A DNA stretch of 64,000 nt from Pseudomonas alliivorans (GTDB lineage: Bacteria > Pseudomonadota > Gammaproteobacteria > Pseudomonadales > Pseudomonadaceae): assembly GCF_017826695.1 (NCBI RefSeq), contig NZ_JAFFZW010000014.1, forward strand, positions 1 through 64,000, given 5' to 3'. Made by a program: the position numbers and the translations under genes. Shown here in pieces: positions 45,869-53,122 of this stretch (position 1 is its first letter; every line of letters starts with the position of its first letter). A model generated the notes under the pieces. That model did no database searches and was not told the DNA's origin. It saw only the letters and a program-made list of their open reading frames with translations.

Positions 45869-46774
45869 ATGTCACTCCTTCATCCTGTCGATGGCAATGT
45901 TGTTCTGGCTTCGTTGATCCAGCCGCTGGCGGTGCGCCCGGGCTTTGTCGACACGCACCTGCCTGAGGTGCGCGTGCTCTCGGCATTCAGCTATGTGGCC
46001 AGTAGCCCGCAGATGTATGAGCCTAGCCTGATGATCGTGGTGCAGGGCAGCAAGATCGCCTGCCTGGGGACGCGCACATTCGAATACGGCACTGGCCATT
46101 ACCTGATTCAGGCGCTGTCGGTGCCCTTCAAATGCGAGACCTTTGCCACGCCGGACAAGCCGCTGTATGGCGTATCGGTATCCATCGACCGGGTATTGCT
46201 GGGTGAACTCGTGCAGGTGATGGGTTCGCTGTCGCCACAGGATTGCCAGCCGCAGACGCCGGAGTCCATGACCTCGGTACTGATCGATGCCGGAATGCGT
46301 GACAGTGTCGAGCGGCTGCTGCGCTGCCTGCACGACCCGCTGGAATGTCAGGCGATGGGTCAGGCGCGGATTCGCGATGTGCTGTACAGCGCGTTGCGCG
46401 GCCCGCAATCAGGCGTGCTGCGTGCGCTGGTCGAGCAGCAAGGGCAGTTCGCCCGGATCGCATCGGCGGTGACCTACCTGCATGAGCATTACGCCGAAGC
46501 ACTGAACGTCGATACGCTGGCTCGCTGCGCGAACATGAGCACCTCGACCTTTCACGAACACTTCAAGCGCAGCACCTTGTTGTCTCCGGTGCAGTACCTC
46601 AAACGCCTGCGACTGCTCAAGGCTCAGCAGTTATTGGTGGCTGAAGGGCTGGGCGTTGCGCAGGTGGCGTTGCGGGTCGGTTATCAGAGCGCGTCGCAAT
46701 TCAGTCGTGAGTACAAACGCTATTTCGAACGCAGTCCGGGTGAGGAGGGTGCCTATCCGGGCGTTTCCGCCTGA
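45869..46774 (+). CDS. AraC-family regulator, YqhC-like, divergent from the dehydrogenase
   Basis: A 301-residue protein with the AraC N-terminal domain of the YqhC group (about 20-175; YEPSLMIVVQGSKIACLG, YLIQALSVPFKCET) and two helix-turn-helix motifs at the C-terminus (about 195-295; LARCANMSTSTFHEHFKRSTLLSP and VALRVGYQSASQFSREYKRYF). E. coli YqhC activates the aldehyde reductase gene yqhD. Here the divergent dehydrogenase is the natural target, probably in response to aldehydes. A shared terminator follows. Confidence 0.85.
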   Translation: MSLLHPVDGNVVLASLIQPLAVRPGFVDTHLPEVRVLSAFSYVASSPQMYEPSLMIVVQGSKIACLGTRTFEYGTGHYLIQALSVPFKCETFATPDKPLYGVSVSIDRVLLGELVQVMGSLSPQDCQPQTPESMTSVLIDAGMRDSVERLLRCLHDPLECQAMGQARIRDVLYSALRGPQSGVLRALVEQQGQFARIASAVTYLHEHYAEALNVDTLARCANMSTSTFHEHFKRSTLLSPVQYLKRLRLLKAQQLLVAEGLGVAQVALRVGYQSASQFSREYKRYFERSPGEEGAYPGVSA

Positions 46775-46789
46775 TCTGCTGATACAAAC

Positions 46790-46817
46790 AATAAAGGCTC
46801 CCGAGGGAGCCTTTATT
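46790..46817. terminator. Bidirectional terminator between the AraC gene and ETF-QO
   Basis: AATAAAGGCTCC, CGAG loop, GGAGCCTTTATT: a 12-bp perfect stem between convergent genes. Confidence 0.88.
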
Positions 46818-46832
46818 GACTGGTAGCAACTT

Positions 46833-48488
46833 TTACATGTTCGGGTAGGTCGGACCGCCAGCGCCCTCTGGTGCCACCCAGGTGATGTTCTGGGAGGGGT
46901 CCTTGATGTCGCAGGTCTTGCAGTGGACGCAGTTCTGGGCGTTGATCTGGAAGCGCTTCTCGCCGTCTTCCTTGGTGATCACTTCATACACGCCCGCCGG
47001 GCAGTAGCGCTGGGCGGGTTCGTCGTACAGAGGCAGGTTCTTGCTGATCGGGATGCTCGGGTCGGTCAGCTTCAAGTGGCAAGGCTGCTCCTCTTCATGG
47101 TTGGTGCTGGAGAGGAATACCGAGCTGAGTTTGTCGAAGCTGAGCTTGCCGTCGGGTTTCGGGTAGTCGATCTTCTTCGAGTCGGCGGCCAGCTTGAGGC
47201 AGGCATAGTCCGGCTTGGTGTCATGCAGCGTGAACGGCAGTCTGCCACCGAAGATGTTCTGGTCGATGAAGTTGAACGCACCGCCCTTGATCGCGCCGTA
47301 CTTGTGAATCGCCACGCCGAAATTACGGCTTGTAAACAGCTCATCATGCAGCCAGCTGGCCTTGAACGCCTCGACGTAGGAAGTCAGTGTATCGCCGCCT
47401 TCCTTGCCTGCCAGCAAGGCTTCGGCAACCGAGTCGGCCGCCAGCATGCCTGACTTCATGGCGGTATGGCTGCCCTTGATCTTGGCGAAGTTCAGGGTGC
47501 CCAGGTCGCAGCCGATCAGTGCGCCGCCCGGGAAGACCATCTTCGGCAACGAGTTCAGGCCGCCCTTGGCAATGGCGCGGGCACCGTAACTGATGCGTTT
47601 GCCGCCTTCCAGGTATTGTTTGATGACCGGGTGATGCTTGTAGCGCTGGAATTCGTCGAACGGCGACAGGTACGGGTTGGCGTAGGAGAGATCGACGATC
47701 AGACCGACCACCACCTGATTGTTTTCCAGGTGATAAAGGAAGGAGCCGCCCGGATTGGCGTCGTCCAGTGGCCAGCCTGCGGTATGCACCACCAGGCCCT
47801 GTTCATGCTTCGCCGGATCGACTTCCCAGATTTCCTTGAGACCGATGGCGTAATGCTGCACGTCGGCTTCATTGTCCAGATCGAAGCGCTTGATCAGTTG
47901 TTTGCCGATATGGCCACGGCAGCCTTCGGCAAACAGCGTGTACTTGGCGCGCAATTCCATGCCGGGCGTGTAAAGGCCTTCTTTCGGGTTACCTTCGCGG
48001 TCGACACCCAGGTCGCCGGTGATGATGCCGCGCACGACGCCGTTTTCGTCGAACAGGGCTTCCTGAGCCGCGAAGCCGGGGTAGATCTCGACGCCGAGGT
48101 TTTCAGCCTGTTGGGCCATCCAGCGGCACAGATTGCCCAGCGAGATGATGTAGTTGCCTTCGTTGTGCATGGTCTTGGGCACGAAGAAGTTCGGGACCTT
48201 GCGAGCCTTCTCGGCATCATTCAGGACATAAATGTCGTCGCGCTTGACAGGCGTGTGGAGCGGGGCGCCTAGCGCCTGCCAGTCAGGGAACAGTTCGTTC
48301 AGGGCGCGGGGTTCGAACACCGCACCGGACAAGATATGTGCACCGACTTCCGAGCCTTTTTCCACCACGCAGACGCTGATTTCCTGCCCGGCTTCGGCAG
48401 CCTTCTGCTTGAGGCGGCAAGCGGCTGAAAGCCCGGACGGGCCGGCTCCGACGATGACGACGTCGAATTCCATGTATTCGCGTTCCAC
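46833..48488 (-). CDS. Electron transfer flavoprotein-ubiquinone oxidoreductase
   Basis: A 551-residue membrane-associated iron-sulfur flavoprotein that passes electrons from ETF to ubiquinone during fatty acid and amino acid oxidation. FAD binding is in VVIVGAGPSGLSAACRL, and the 4Fe-4S cluster is held by cysteines in CPAGVYEV and NCVHCKTCDIKDP. The start MEREYMEFDVV is the usual one in pseudomonads. It is divergent from etfB, with a PsrA-like box in between. Confidence 0.95.
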   Translation of the reverse strand: MEREYMEFDVVIVGAGPSGLSAACRLKQKAAEAGQEISVCVVEKGSEVGAHILSGAVFEPRALNELFPDWQALGAPLHTPVKRDDIYVLNDAEKARKVPNFFVPKTMHNEGNYIISLGNLCRWMAQQAENLGVEIYPGFAAQEALFDENGVVRGIITGDLGVDREGNPKEGLYTPGMELRAKYTLFAEGCRGHIGKQLIKRFDLDNEADVQHYAIGLKEIWEVDPAKHEQGLVVHTAGWPLDDANPGGSFLYHLENNQVVVGLIVDLSYANPYLSPFDEFQRYKHHPVIKQYLEGGKRISYGARAIAKGGLNSLPKMVFPGGALIGCDLGTLNFAKIKGSHTAMKSGMLAADSVAEALLAGKEGGDTLTSYVEAFKASWLHDELFTSRNFGVAIHKYGAIKGGAFNFIDQNIFGGRLPFTLHDTKPDYACLKLAADSKKIDYPKPDGKLSFDKLSSVFLSSTNHEEEQPCHLKLTDPSIPISKNLPLYDEPAQRYCPAGVYEVITKEDGEKRFQINAQNCVHCKTCDIKDPSQNITWVAPEGAGGPTYPNM

Positions 48489-49026
48489 AGGCTATCTCCT
48501 ACTCTCAAGGCTCACGGTATTTTTTTATGGGTCACGGTGGACCGACATACGGACTTGGACCGCACATCTTTTTAAGGCGTGCAGTATATCTACACCACTG
48601 TACGGGTCCAATACAAACGTTTGTTTGAATCGGCCGCAGGCCAGATAAATCAAAGATGCGCGACTCATGACTGGCCGATTTGGCGTATTGACCGGAAAAG
48701 GCGTTGCAGTCAAGATACGGGCGGTTTTGCATTTGCCGTAGGCTGAAACGGGCTTCCACGGACATCTCTTGCGGATATCTGCAGCGGACCCCGGAAAAAG
48801 GCATCAGGCAAATGCAGTGCAGGCACTCACGTAAACGGCCAGTGTCGCCCGGCGCATTTTACACACCCTGCCGGTGCATGACGGGTGACGCCCTGTTTTT
48901 ATCGGGCTTTTGGCGGGATTTGCATGAAGTCATGTTCGCCTGCACGAATACGATTGCTTGTTGAGGACACATATCGATCGCCTGGTATTGCCGGGCGACT
49001 TCTTTTCACCGGAGAGTGAGGAATCC
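48489..49026. other. Intergenic control region between ETF-QO and etfBA
   Basis: This 538-bp gap separates two divergent units with one common function. It holds a PsrA-type operator at 48614-48627 and, to the right, no gene that I accept: an 86-codon plus-strand frame at 48704-48964 is cysteine- and arginine-rich and has no ribosome binding site or family resemblance. Confidence 0.6.
48614..48627. promoter_or_regulatory. PsrA-type operator (CAAAC-N4-GTTTG)
   Basis: CAAACGTTTGTTTG fits the PsrA consensus C/GAAAC-N2/4-GTTTG/C exactly. PsrA is the fatty-acid-responsive repressor of beta-oxidation and ETF genes in P. aeruginosa. The site lies 126 bp before ETF-QO and 400 bp before etfB, so control of ETF-QO is the likelier. 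Confidence 0.65.
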
Positions 49027-49776
49027 ATGAAGGTTCTTGTAGCTGTCAAACGAGTGGTCGACTACAACGTCAAGGTTCGCGTCAAGGCGGACAACTCCGG
49101 CGTCGATCTGGCTAACGTCAAAATGTCCATGAACCCTTTCTGCGAAATCGCTGTGGAAGAGGCTGTGCGCCTGAAAGAGAAGGGCGTAGCGACTGAAATC
49201 GTCGTGGTGACCATCGGCCCGACCACTGCACAAGAGCAACTGCGTACCGCGCTGGCACTGGGTGCCGATCGCGCCGTGCTGGTCGAGTCCGCCGAAGAAC
49301 TGACGTCCCTGGCTGTCGCCAAGCTGCTCAAGGCCGTTGTCGACAAGGAGCAGCCGCAACTGGTCATCCTTGGCAAGCAGGCCATCGACAGTGACAACAA
49401 CCAGACTGGCCAGATGCTGGCTGCGCTGAGCGGCTATCCGCAGGGCACCTTCGCGTCGAAGGTCGAAGTGTCCGGCGACAAGGTTGCCGTGACCCGCGAG
49501 ATCGACGGCGGTCTGCAAACCGTTTCCCTCAGCCTGCCGGCCATCGTGACCACAGACCTGCGTCTGAACGAGCCACGTTACGCCTCGCTGCCCAACATCA
49601 TGAAGGCCAAGAAGAAGCCGCTTGAAGTGCTGACACCCGATGCACTGGGCGTTTCCACGGCCTCGACCAACAAAACCCTCAAGGTCGAAGCACCGGCTGC
49701 ACGCAGCGCGGGCATCAAGGTCAAATCGGTGGCCGAACTGGTCGAGAAACTGAAAACCGAAGCGAAGGTAATCTAA
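49027..49776 (+). CDS. etfB: Electron transfer flavoprotein beta subunit
   Basis: A 249-residue subunit that binds AMP and docks acyl-CoA dehydrogenases. The start MKVLVAVKRVVDYNVKVRVK at 49027 follows GAGGAATCC. The DSDNNQTGQMLAALSGYPQGTFAS segment and ALGADRAVLVES are conserved. The stop (TAA) directly touches the etfA ATG, so the two are translated together. Confidence 0.95.
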   Translation: MKVLVAVKRVVDYNVKVRVKADNSGVDLANVKMSMNPFCEIAVEEAVRLKEKGVATEIVVVTIGPTTAQEQLRTALALGADRAVLVESAEELTSLAVAKLLKAVVDKEQPQLVILGKQAIDSDNNQTGQMLAALSGYPQGTFASKVEVSGDKVAVTREIDGGLQTVSLSLPAIVTTDLRLNEPRYASLPNIMKAKKKPLEVLTPDALGVSTASTNKTLKVEAPAARSAGIKVKSVAELVEKLKTEAKVI

Positions 49777-50706
49777 ATGACGATCCTGGTTATCGCTGAA
49801 CATGACAATGCAACCGTAGCTCCAGCGACGCTCAACACCCTCGCTGCTGCCCAGAAGATCGGTGGCGACATTCACCTGCTGGTTGCCGGTTCCGGCGTGA
49901 GCGCCGTTGCCGAAGCCGCTGCGAAAATCGCTGGCGTGGCAAAAGTGCTGGTGGCCGACAACGCCGCCTACGCACACCAGTTGCCGGAAAACGTCGCGCC
50001 GCTGGTCGTCGAGCTGGCTGCGGGTCACAGCCACGTACTGGGTGCCGCCACCTCCAACGGCAAGAACATCCTGCCACGCGTGGCCGCGCAGCTGGATGTG
50101 GACCAGATCTCGGAAATCATCTCGGTCGAGTCGGCTGACACCTTCACACGTCCGATCTACGCCGGTAACGCCATTGCCACCGTGCAGTCCACTGCTTCGG
50201 TCAAGGTCATCACCGTGCGTGCCACCGGTTTTGATCCGGTTGCTGCAGAAGGTGGTTCGGCGTCCGTTGAGGCGGTTTCGGCTGCTCACGACGCGGGCAA
50301 GTCGAGTTTCGTTGGCGAAGAACTGGCCAAGTCGGACCGTCCTGAGCTGACGGCCGCCAAAATCGTCGTTTCCGGCGGACGCGGCATGCAGAACGGTGAC
50401 AACTTCAAGCATCTGTATGCGCTGGCAGACAAGCTGGGCGCTGCGGTCGGTGCCTCGCGTGCGGCCGTCGATGCCGGTTTCGTGCCCAACGACATGCAGG
50501 TCGGTCAGACTGGCAAGATCGTCGCGCCTCAGTTGTACATTGCGGTCGGTATCTCCGGCGCGATCCAGCATCTGGCAGGTATGAAGGACTCCAAGGTGAT
50601 CGTGGCGATCAACAAGGATGAAGAGGCACCGATCTTCCAGGTGGCCGATTACGGTCTGGTAGCAGACCTGTTCGAAGCAATCCCGGAGCTTGAGAAGCTG
50701 GTCTGA
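49777..50706 (+). CDS. etfA: Electron transfer flavoprotein alpha subunit
   Basis: A 309-residue FAD-binding partner of EtfB. The FAD signature is in the C-terminal part: GRGMQNGDNFKHLYALADKLGAAVGASRAAVDAGFVPNDMQVGQTGKIVAPQLYIAVGISGAIQHLAGMKDSK spans about residues 200-270 (shown here only by its known features: QTGK, GISGAIQH and INKDEEAPIF). The N-terminal MTILVIAEHDNATVAPATLN is typical. A long terminator follows. Confidence 0.95.
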   Translation: MTILVIAEHDNATVAPATLNTLAAAQKIGGDIHLLVAGSGVSAVAEAAAKIAGVAKVLVADNAAYAHQLPENVAPLVVELAAGHSHVLGAATSNGKNILPRVAAQLDVDQISEIISVESADTFTRPIYAGNAIATVQSTASVKVITVRATGFDPVAAEGGSASVEAVSAAHDAGKSSFVGEELAKSDRPELTAAKIVVSGGRGMQNGDNFKHLYALADKLGAAVGASRAAVDAGFVPNDMQVGQTGKIVAPQLYIAVGISGAIQHLAGMKDSKVIVAINKDEEAPIFQVADYGLVADLFEAIPELEKLV

Positions 50707-50730
50707 TCCACTCTCTTCCACTATAAAGAG

Positions 50731-50804
50731 AACCCGTTCTATTCGGCTTCATGCGCTGTCAGGCTTGCCTGTGGTGTCTGAAGCCTGATGAGCGGGTTTT
50801 TTAT
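50731..50804 (+). terminator. Terminator of etfBA
   Basis: Outer stem AACCCG / CGGGTT, inner stem GGCTTCA / TGAAGCC, then TTTTTTA: a long two-part hairpin. Confidence 0.75.
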
Positions 50805-50825
50805 CGACTTGTGAAAGGGCTGTCC

Positions 50826-51668
50826 ATGCAACGCCATTCCGTTCGCCGTTCCAGACTGTTTGGTTCGCTCCTGCTGGGGTTGCTCGTGTCTCCGACGCCG
50901 GGTTTCGCGGCTGGCAAATGCGAGCGGCTGTTCGTGACCGGCAGTCCGGATGCGCCGCCTTACCTGTGGCGCGACCCTCAGGACCCCAGGCACCTGATGG
51001 GGGCCAACGCCGATCTGCTGAAGCAGGCAGCGGGGACGCTGGGTATCAAGGTCGAGTTTCTGTACGCAGGCAAGCGCAGTCAGGCGCTGGAAGAGGTGCG
51101 TACCGGGCGCATGGACCTGTTGGCTGATGCGCCCATGAATGCCGCGCAACTGGATGCCCTCGACTACATCCATCCTGCCATCGTTCAGAACGATATCGTG
51201 ATCTGGACGCGCCGTGATCATGATGTTCCGTTGACCACGCTGAGCGAGCTTCATGGGCATGGTGGTGCCATCTCTGACAAGACGCGACTGACGCCCGCCT
51301 TCGATGAGACAGCCCGGCAACAGTTGACGCTGGAGCGGGTTTCCGGTCTGACTCCTGCCTTCCAGAAGCTGGCGCTCGGTGAGGTTGAATATGTGCTGGC
51401 CGGCCGCTACGCAGGAATGGTCATGGTGCAGACACTGGGCTTGTCATCTGACGTGGTCGCCCAGCCTTTGCCCCTAGACAGGCCTGGTTTTTACCTGGCT
51501 CTGTCGTTCAATTCGGCTTGCAACGATCCATGGTTGCGCGGACAGCTGGCGAAAAAGATGACAGAATCGGCCGCCTCCGGCCTCGCAGGCGAGGTGATCC
51601 GACACAATCTGGATCTGTGGAAAGCCCAGCTGTTGCAGCCTGCCAGTGCCAGCGCCTCAACCAAGTAG
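50826..51668 (+). CDS. Periplasmic solute-binding-like protein (family 3 type)
   Basis: A 280-residue exported protein. The ATG at 50826 (MQRHSVRRSRLFGSLLLGLL) begins a signal peptide cleaved near GFAAGK; an upstream in-frame ATG lies inside the etf terminator. The body has the SBP_bac_3 pattern: GSPDAPPYLWRD, GANADLLKQAAGTLGIKVEFLY, TGRMDLLADAPMN, and a ligand-arm hinge near residue 105-200. No permease or ATPase gene is nearby, so it may be a lone sensor-type or scavenged binding protein. Ligand unknown. DUF4398 genes follow within about 10 bp. Confidence 0.7.
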   Translation: MQRHSVRRSRLFGSLLLGLLVSPTPGFAAGKCERLFVTGSPDAPPYLWRDPQDPRHLMGANADLLKQAAGTLGIKVEFLYAGKRSQALEEVRTGRMDLLADAPMNAAQLDALDYIHPAIVQNDIVIWTRRDHDVPLTTLSELHGHGGAISDKTRLTPAFDETARQQLTLERVSGLTPAFQKLALGEVEYVLAGRYAGMVMVQTLGLSSDVVAQPLPLDRPGFYLALSFNSACNDPWLRGQLAKKMTESAASGLAGEVIRHNLDLWKAQLLQPASASASTK

Positions 51669-51678
51669 GATGTTTTTT

Positions 51679-52029
51679 GTGAGTATTCGTTTTTCAATCG
51701 CCGCCCTGGCAATCGCCACGCTGGTCGGTTGCGTCAGTGATCCGGTTCCGACCGAACAATTCAAATTGACCGAGCAGGCGCTTGAGCAGGCCAAGGCCGT
51801 CGGTGCTGACGAGCAGCCCGAGCTGGAAACGGCCGAGGCCAAGTTCGCCGATGCCCGTGCGGACATGGCTGACAAGTCCTACAAGGATGCGCGCATGAAG
51901 GCTGAGCAGGCTGAACTGGATGCGCGCCTGGCCGAGGCGCGCGTTCTTACGCTGAAAAGTCAGGAGCAGATCACGCAGTTGAACACCCGCCTGAATCGTT
52001 TGCGCAAGCAACTGGGAGAGGCTCAATGA
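51679..52029 (+). CDS. Short DUF4398-type lipoprotein
   Basis: A 116-residue lipoprotein. I prefer the GTG at 51679 because AGGA lies 8 bases upstream; an ATG at 51670 is the alternative. The signal ends at the lipobox LVGC (IAALAIATLVGCVSD). The rest is a charged coiled-coil-like helix rich in Ala, Glu and Lys (TEQALEQAKAVGADEQPE, ARMKAEQAELDARLAEAR), the DUF4398 pattern. It overlaps the next gene by ATGA and so is co-translated with it. Function unknown; it probably sits in the outer membrane and supports peptidoglycan attachment. Confidence 0.75.
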   Translation: MSIRFSIAALAIATLVGCVSDPVPTEQFKLTEQALEQAKAVGADEQPELETAEAKFADARADMADKSYKDARMKAEQAELDARLAEARVLTLKSQEQITQLNTRLNRLRKQLGEAQ

Positions 52030-52841
52030 ACCGTATCCCGCGTGCCATGAGTGTAGGTCTCTTGCTGGCGTCGGCAGGTCTTTACGGTTGCGCCGGTCAC
52101 CAGAACGCTGATCAGGCCCTGCAGCAGGCCAGTACGGACTTCCAGAAGGTCAAGGAAGACACCGACGTGCTGCGCAGTGCGCCGAAAGACGTGATCCGCG
52201 CCGGTGAATCGCTGGCCCGTGCCGAGCGTCTTTCCACTTACCTGGGCAGTGGCGCCGACGTGAGTCATTACGCCTACCTGAGCAGCCGCTACAGCGAAAT
52301 CGCCCGTGAGCACAGTAACCTCATGCTGAGCCAGGAGCGTCTGGCGAAGATGGAGATGGAGCGTCAGCGCCTGCAACTGGGTTTGCGTGAGGCCAAGCTG
52401 GCCAGCGCCCAGCAGCAGGGCAGGTGGCTTGAAGACCAGATCCTCAGCCTCGCCACGACCCAGACCGACCGTGGGTTGGTCATGACCCTGGGCGATGTGC
52501 TGTTCGATGCCGGGCATGCCGAGCTCAAGAATTCGGCCAGTCGTACCGTGCTCAAAGTCGTACAGTTCCTGCAGATCAACCCACGCCGGATCGTCAGGAT
52601 CGAGGGCTACACCGACAGCACTGGCGATCGTCAGGAAAACCTCAAGCTTTCCCGTGATCGGGCGCAGGCTGTTGCTGACGTGCTGATGGATCTGGGCATT
52701 GATGAAAAGCGGATCAAGGTCGAGGGCTATGGCCAGGAATTCCCGGTCAGCGTGAACGCAACCGAACGTGGGCGCGCGCAGAATCGTCGAGTTGAAATCG
52801 TCTTTTCCGACGACAAGGGTCAGCTGGGTGCCGCTCGGTAG
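52026..52841 (+). CDS. DUF4398-OmpA fusion lipoprotein (peptidoglycan-binding)
   Basis: A 271-residue protein that begins with a lipoprotein signal ending at GLYGC (Cys 22). A DUF4398-like helix follows (about 25-130; ADQALQQASTDFQKVKED). The C-terminal OmpA/Pal domain (about 155-265) has LGDVLFDAGHAELKNSA, IEGYTDSTGDRQENLKLSRDRAQ and VEGYGQEFPVSVNATERGRAQNRRVEI, with the Asp and Arg of the diaminopimelate pocket in place. It should tether the outer membrane to peptidoglycan. Its gene is translationally coupled to the shorter lipoprotein, suggesting a pair. Confidence 0.85.
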   Translation: MNRIPRAMSVGLLLASAGLYGCAGHQNADQALQQASTDFQKVKEDTDVLRSAPKDVIRAGESLARAERLSTYLGSGADVSHYAYLSSRYSEIAREHSNLMLSQERLAKMEMERQRLQLGLREAKLASAQQQGRWLEDQILSLATTQTDRGLVMTLGDVLFDAGHAELKNSASRTVLKVVQFLQINPRRIVRIEGYTDSTGDRQENLKLSRDRAQAVADVLMDLGIDEKRIKVEGYGQEFPVSVNATERGRAQNRRVEIVFSDDKGQLGAAR

Positions 52842-53122
52842 GTGGGGGGGGCGCTTTGCGCCGTGAAATTGAGCTAGCAAGGGGGAGGGTGACGTGAGTC
52901 GCGCGCCTGGCTCACTGAGTCCGCCGTCTGTCCGCTCTCGAATGACGTCCGCGCAAATGGACACGATCAGTACTTGGCTTGAGCGCGGTCTCATTAAAAC
53001 ACCTGCAGCCCACAGATTCGCTGGCCCGTTCTTAAACTGTTCCAGTACACTTCATGACAATGGCCGGCAGCCACCTATCTGTTATACAAAAATAAATGGC
53101 CGGTCTTCATGAGGCTGTGGTC

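Noticed and set aside
48704..48964. 86-codon frame between ETF-QO and etfB
   Set aside because: No ribosome binding site, unusual Cys/Arg composition and no family; more likely part of the control region.
49006..50721. 571-codon minus-strand frame opposite etfB and etfA
   Set aside because: Both flavoprotein subunits are complete on the plus strand; the antisense frame spans two genes and a start region.
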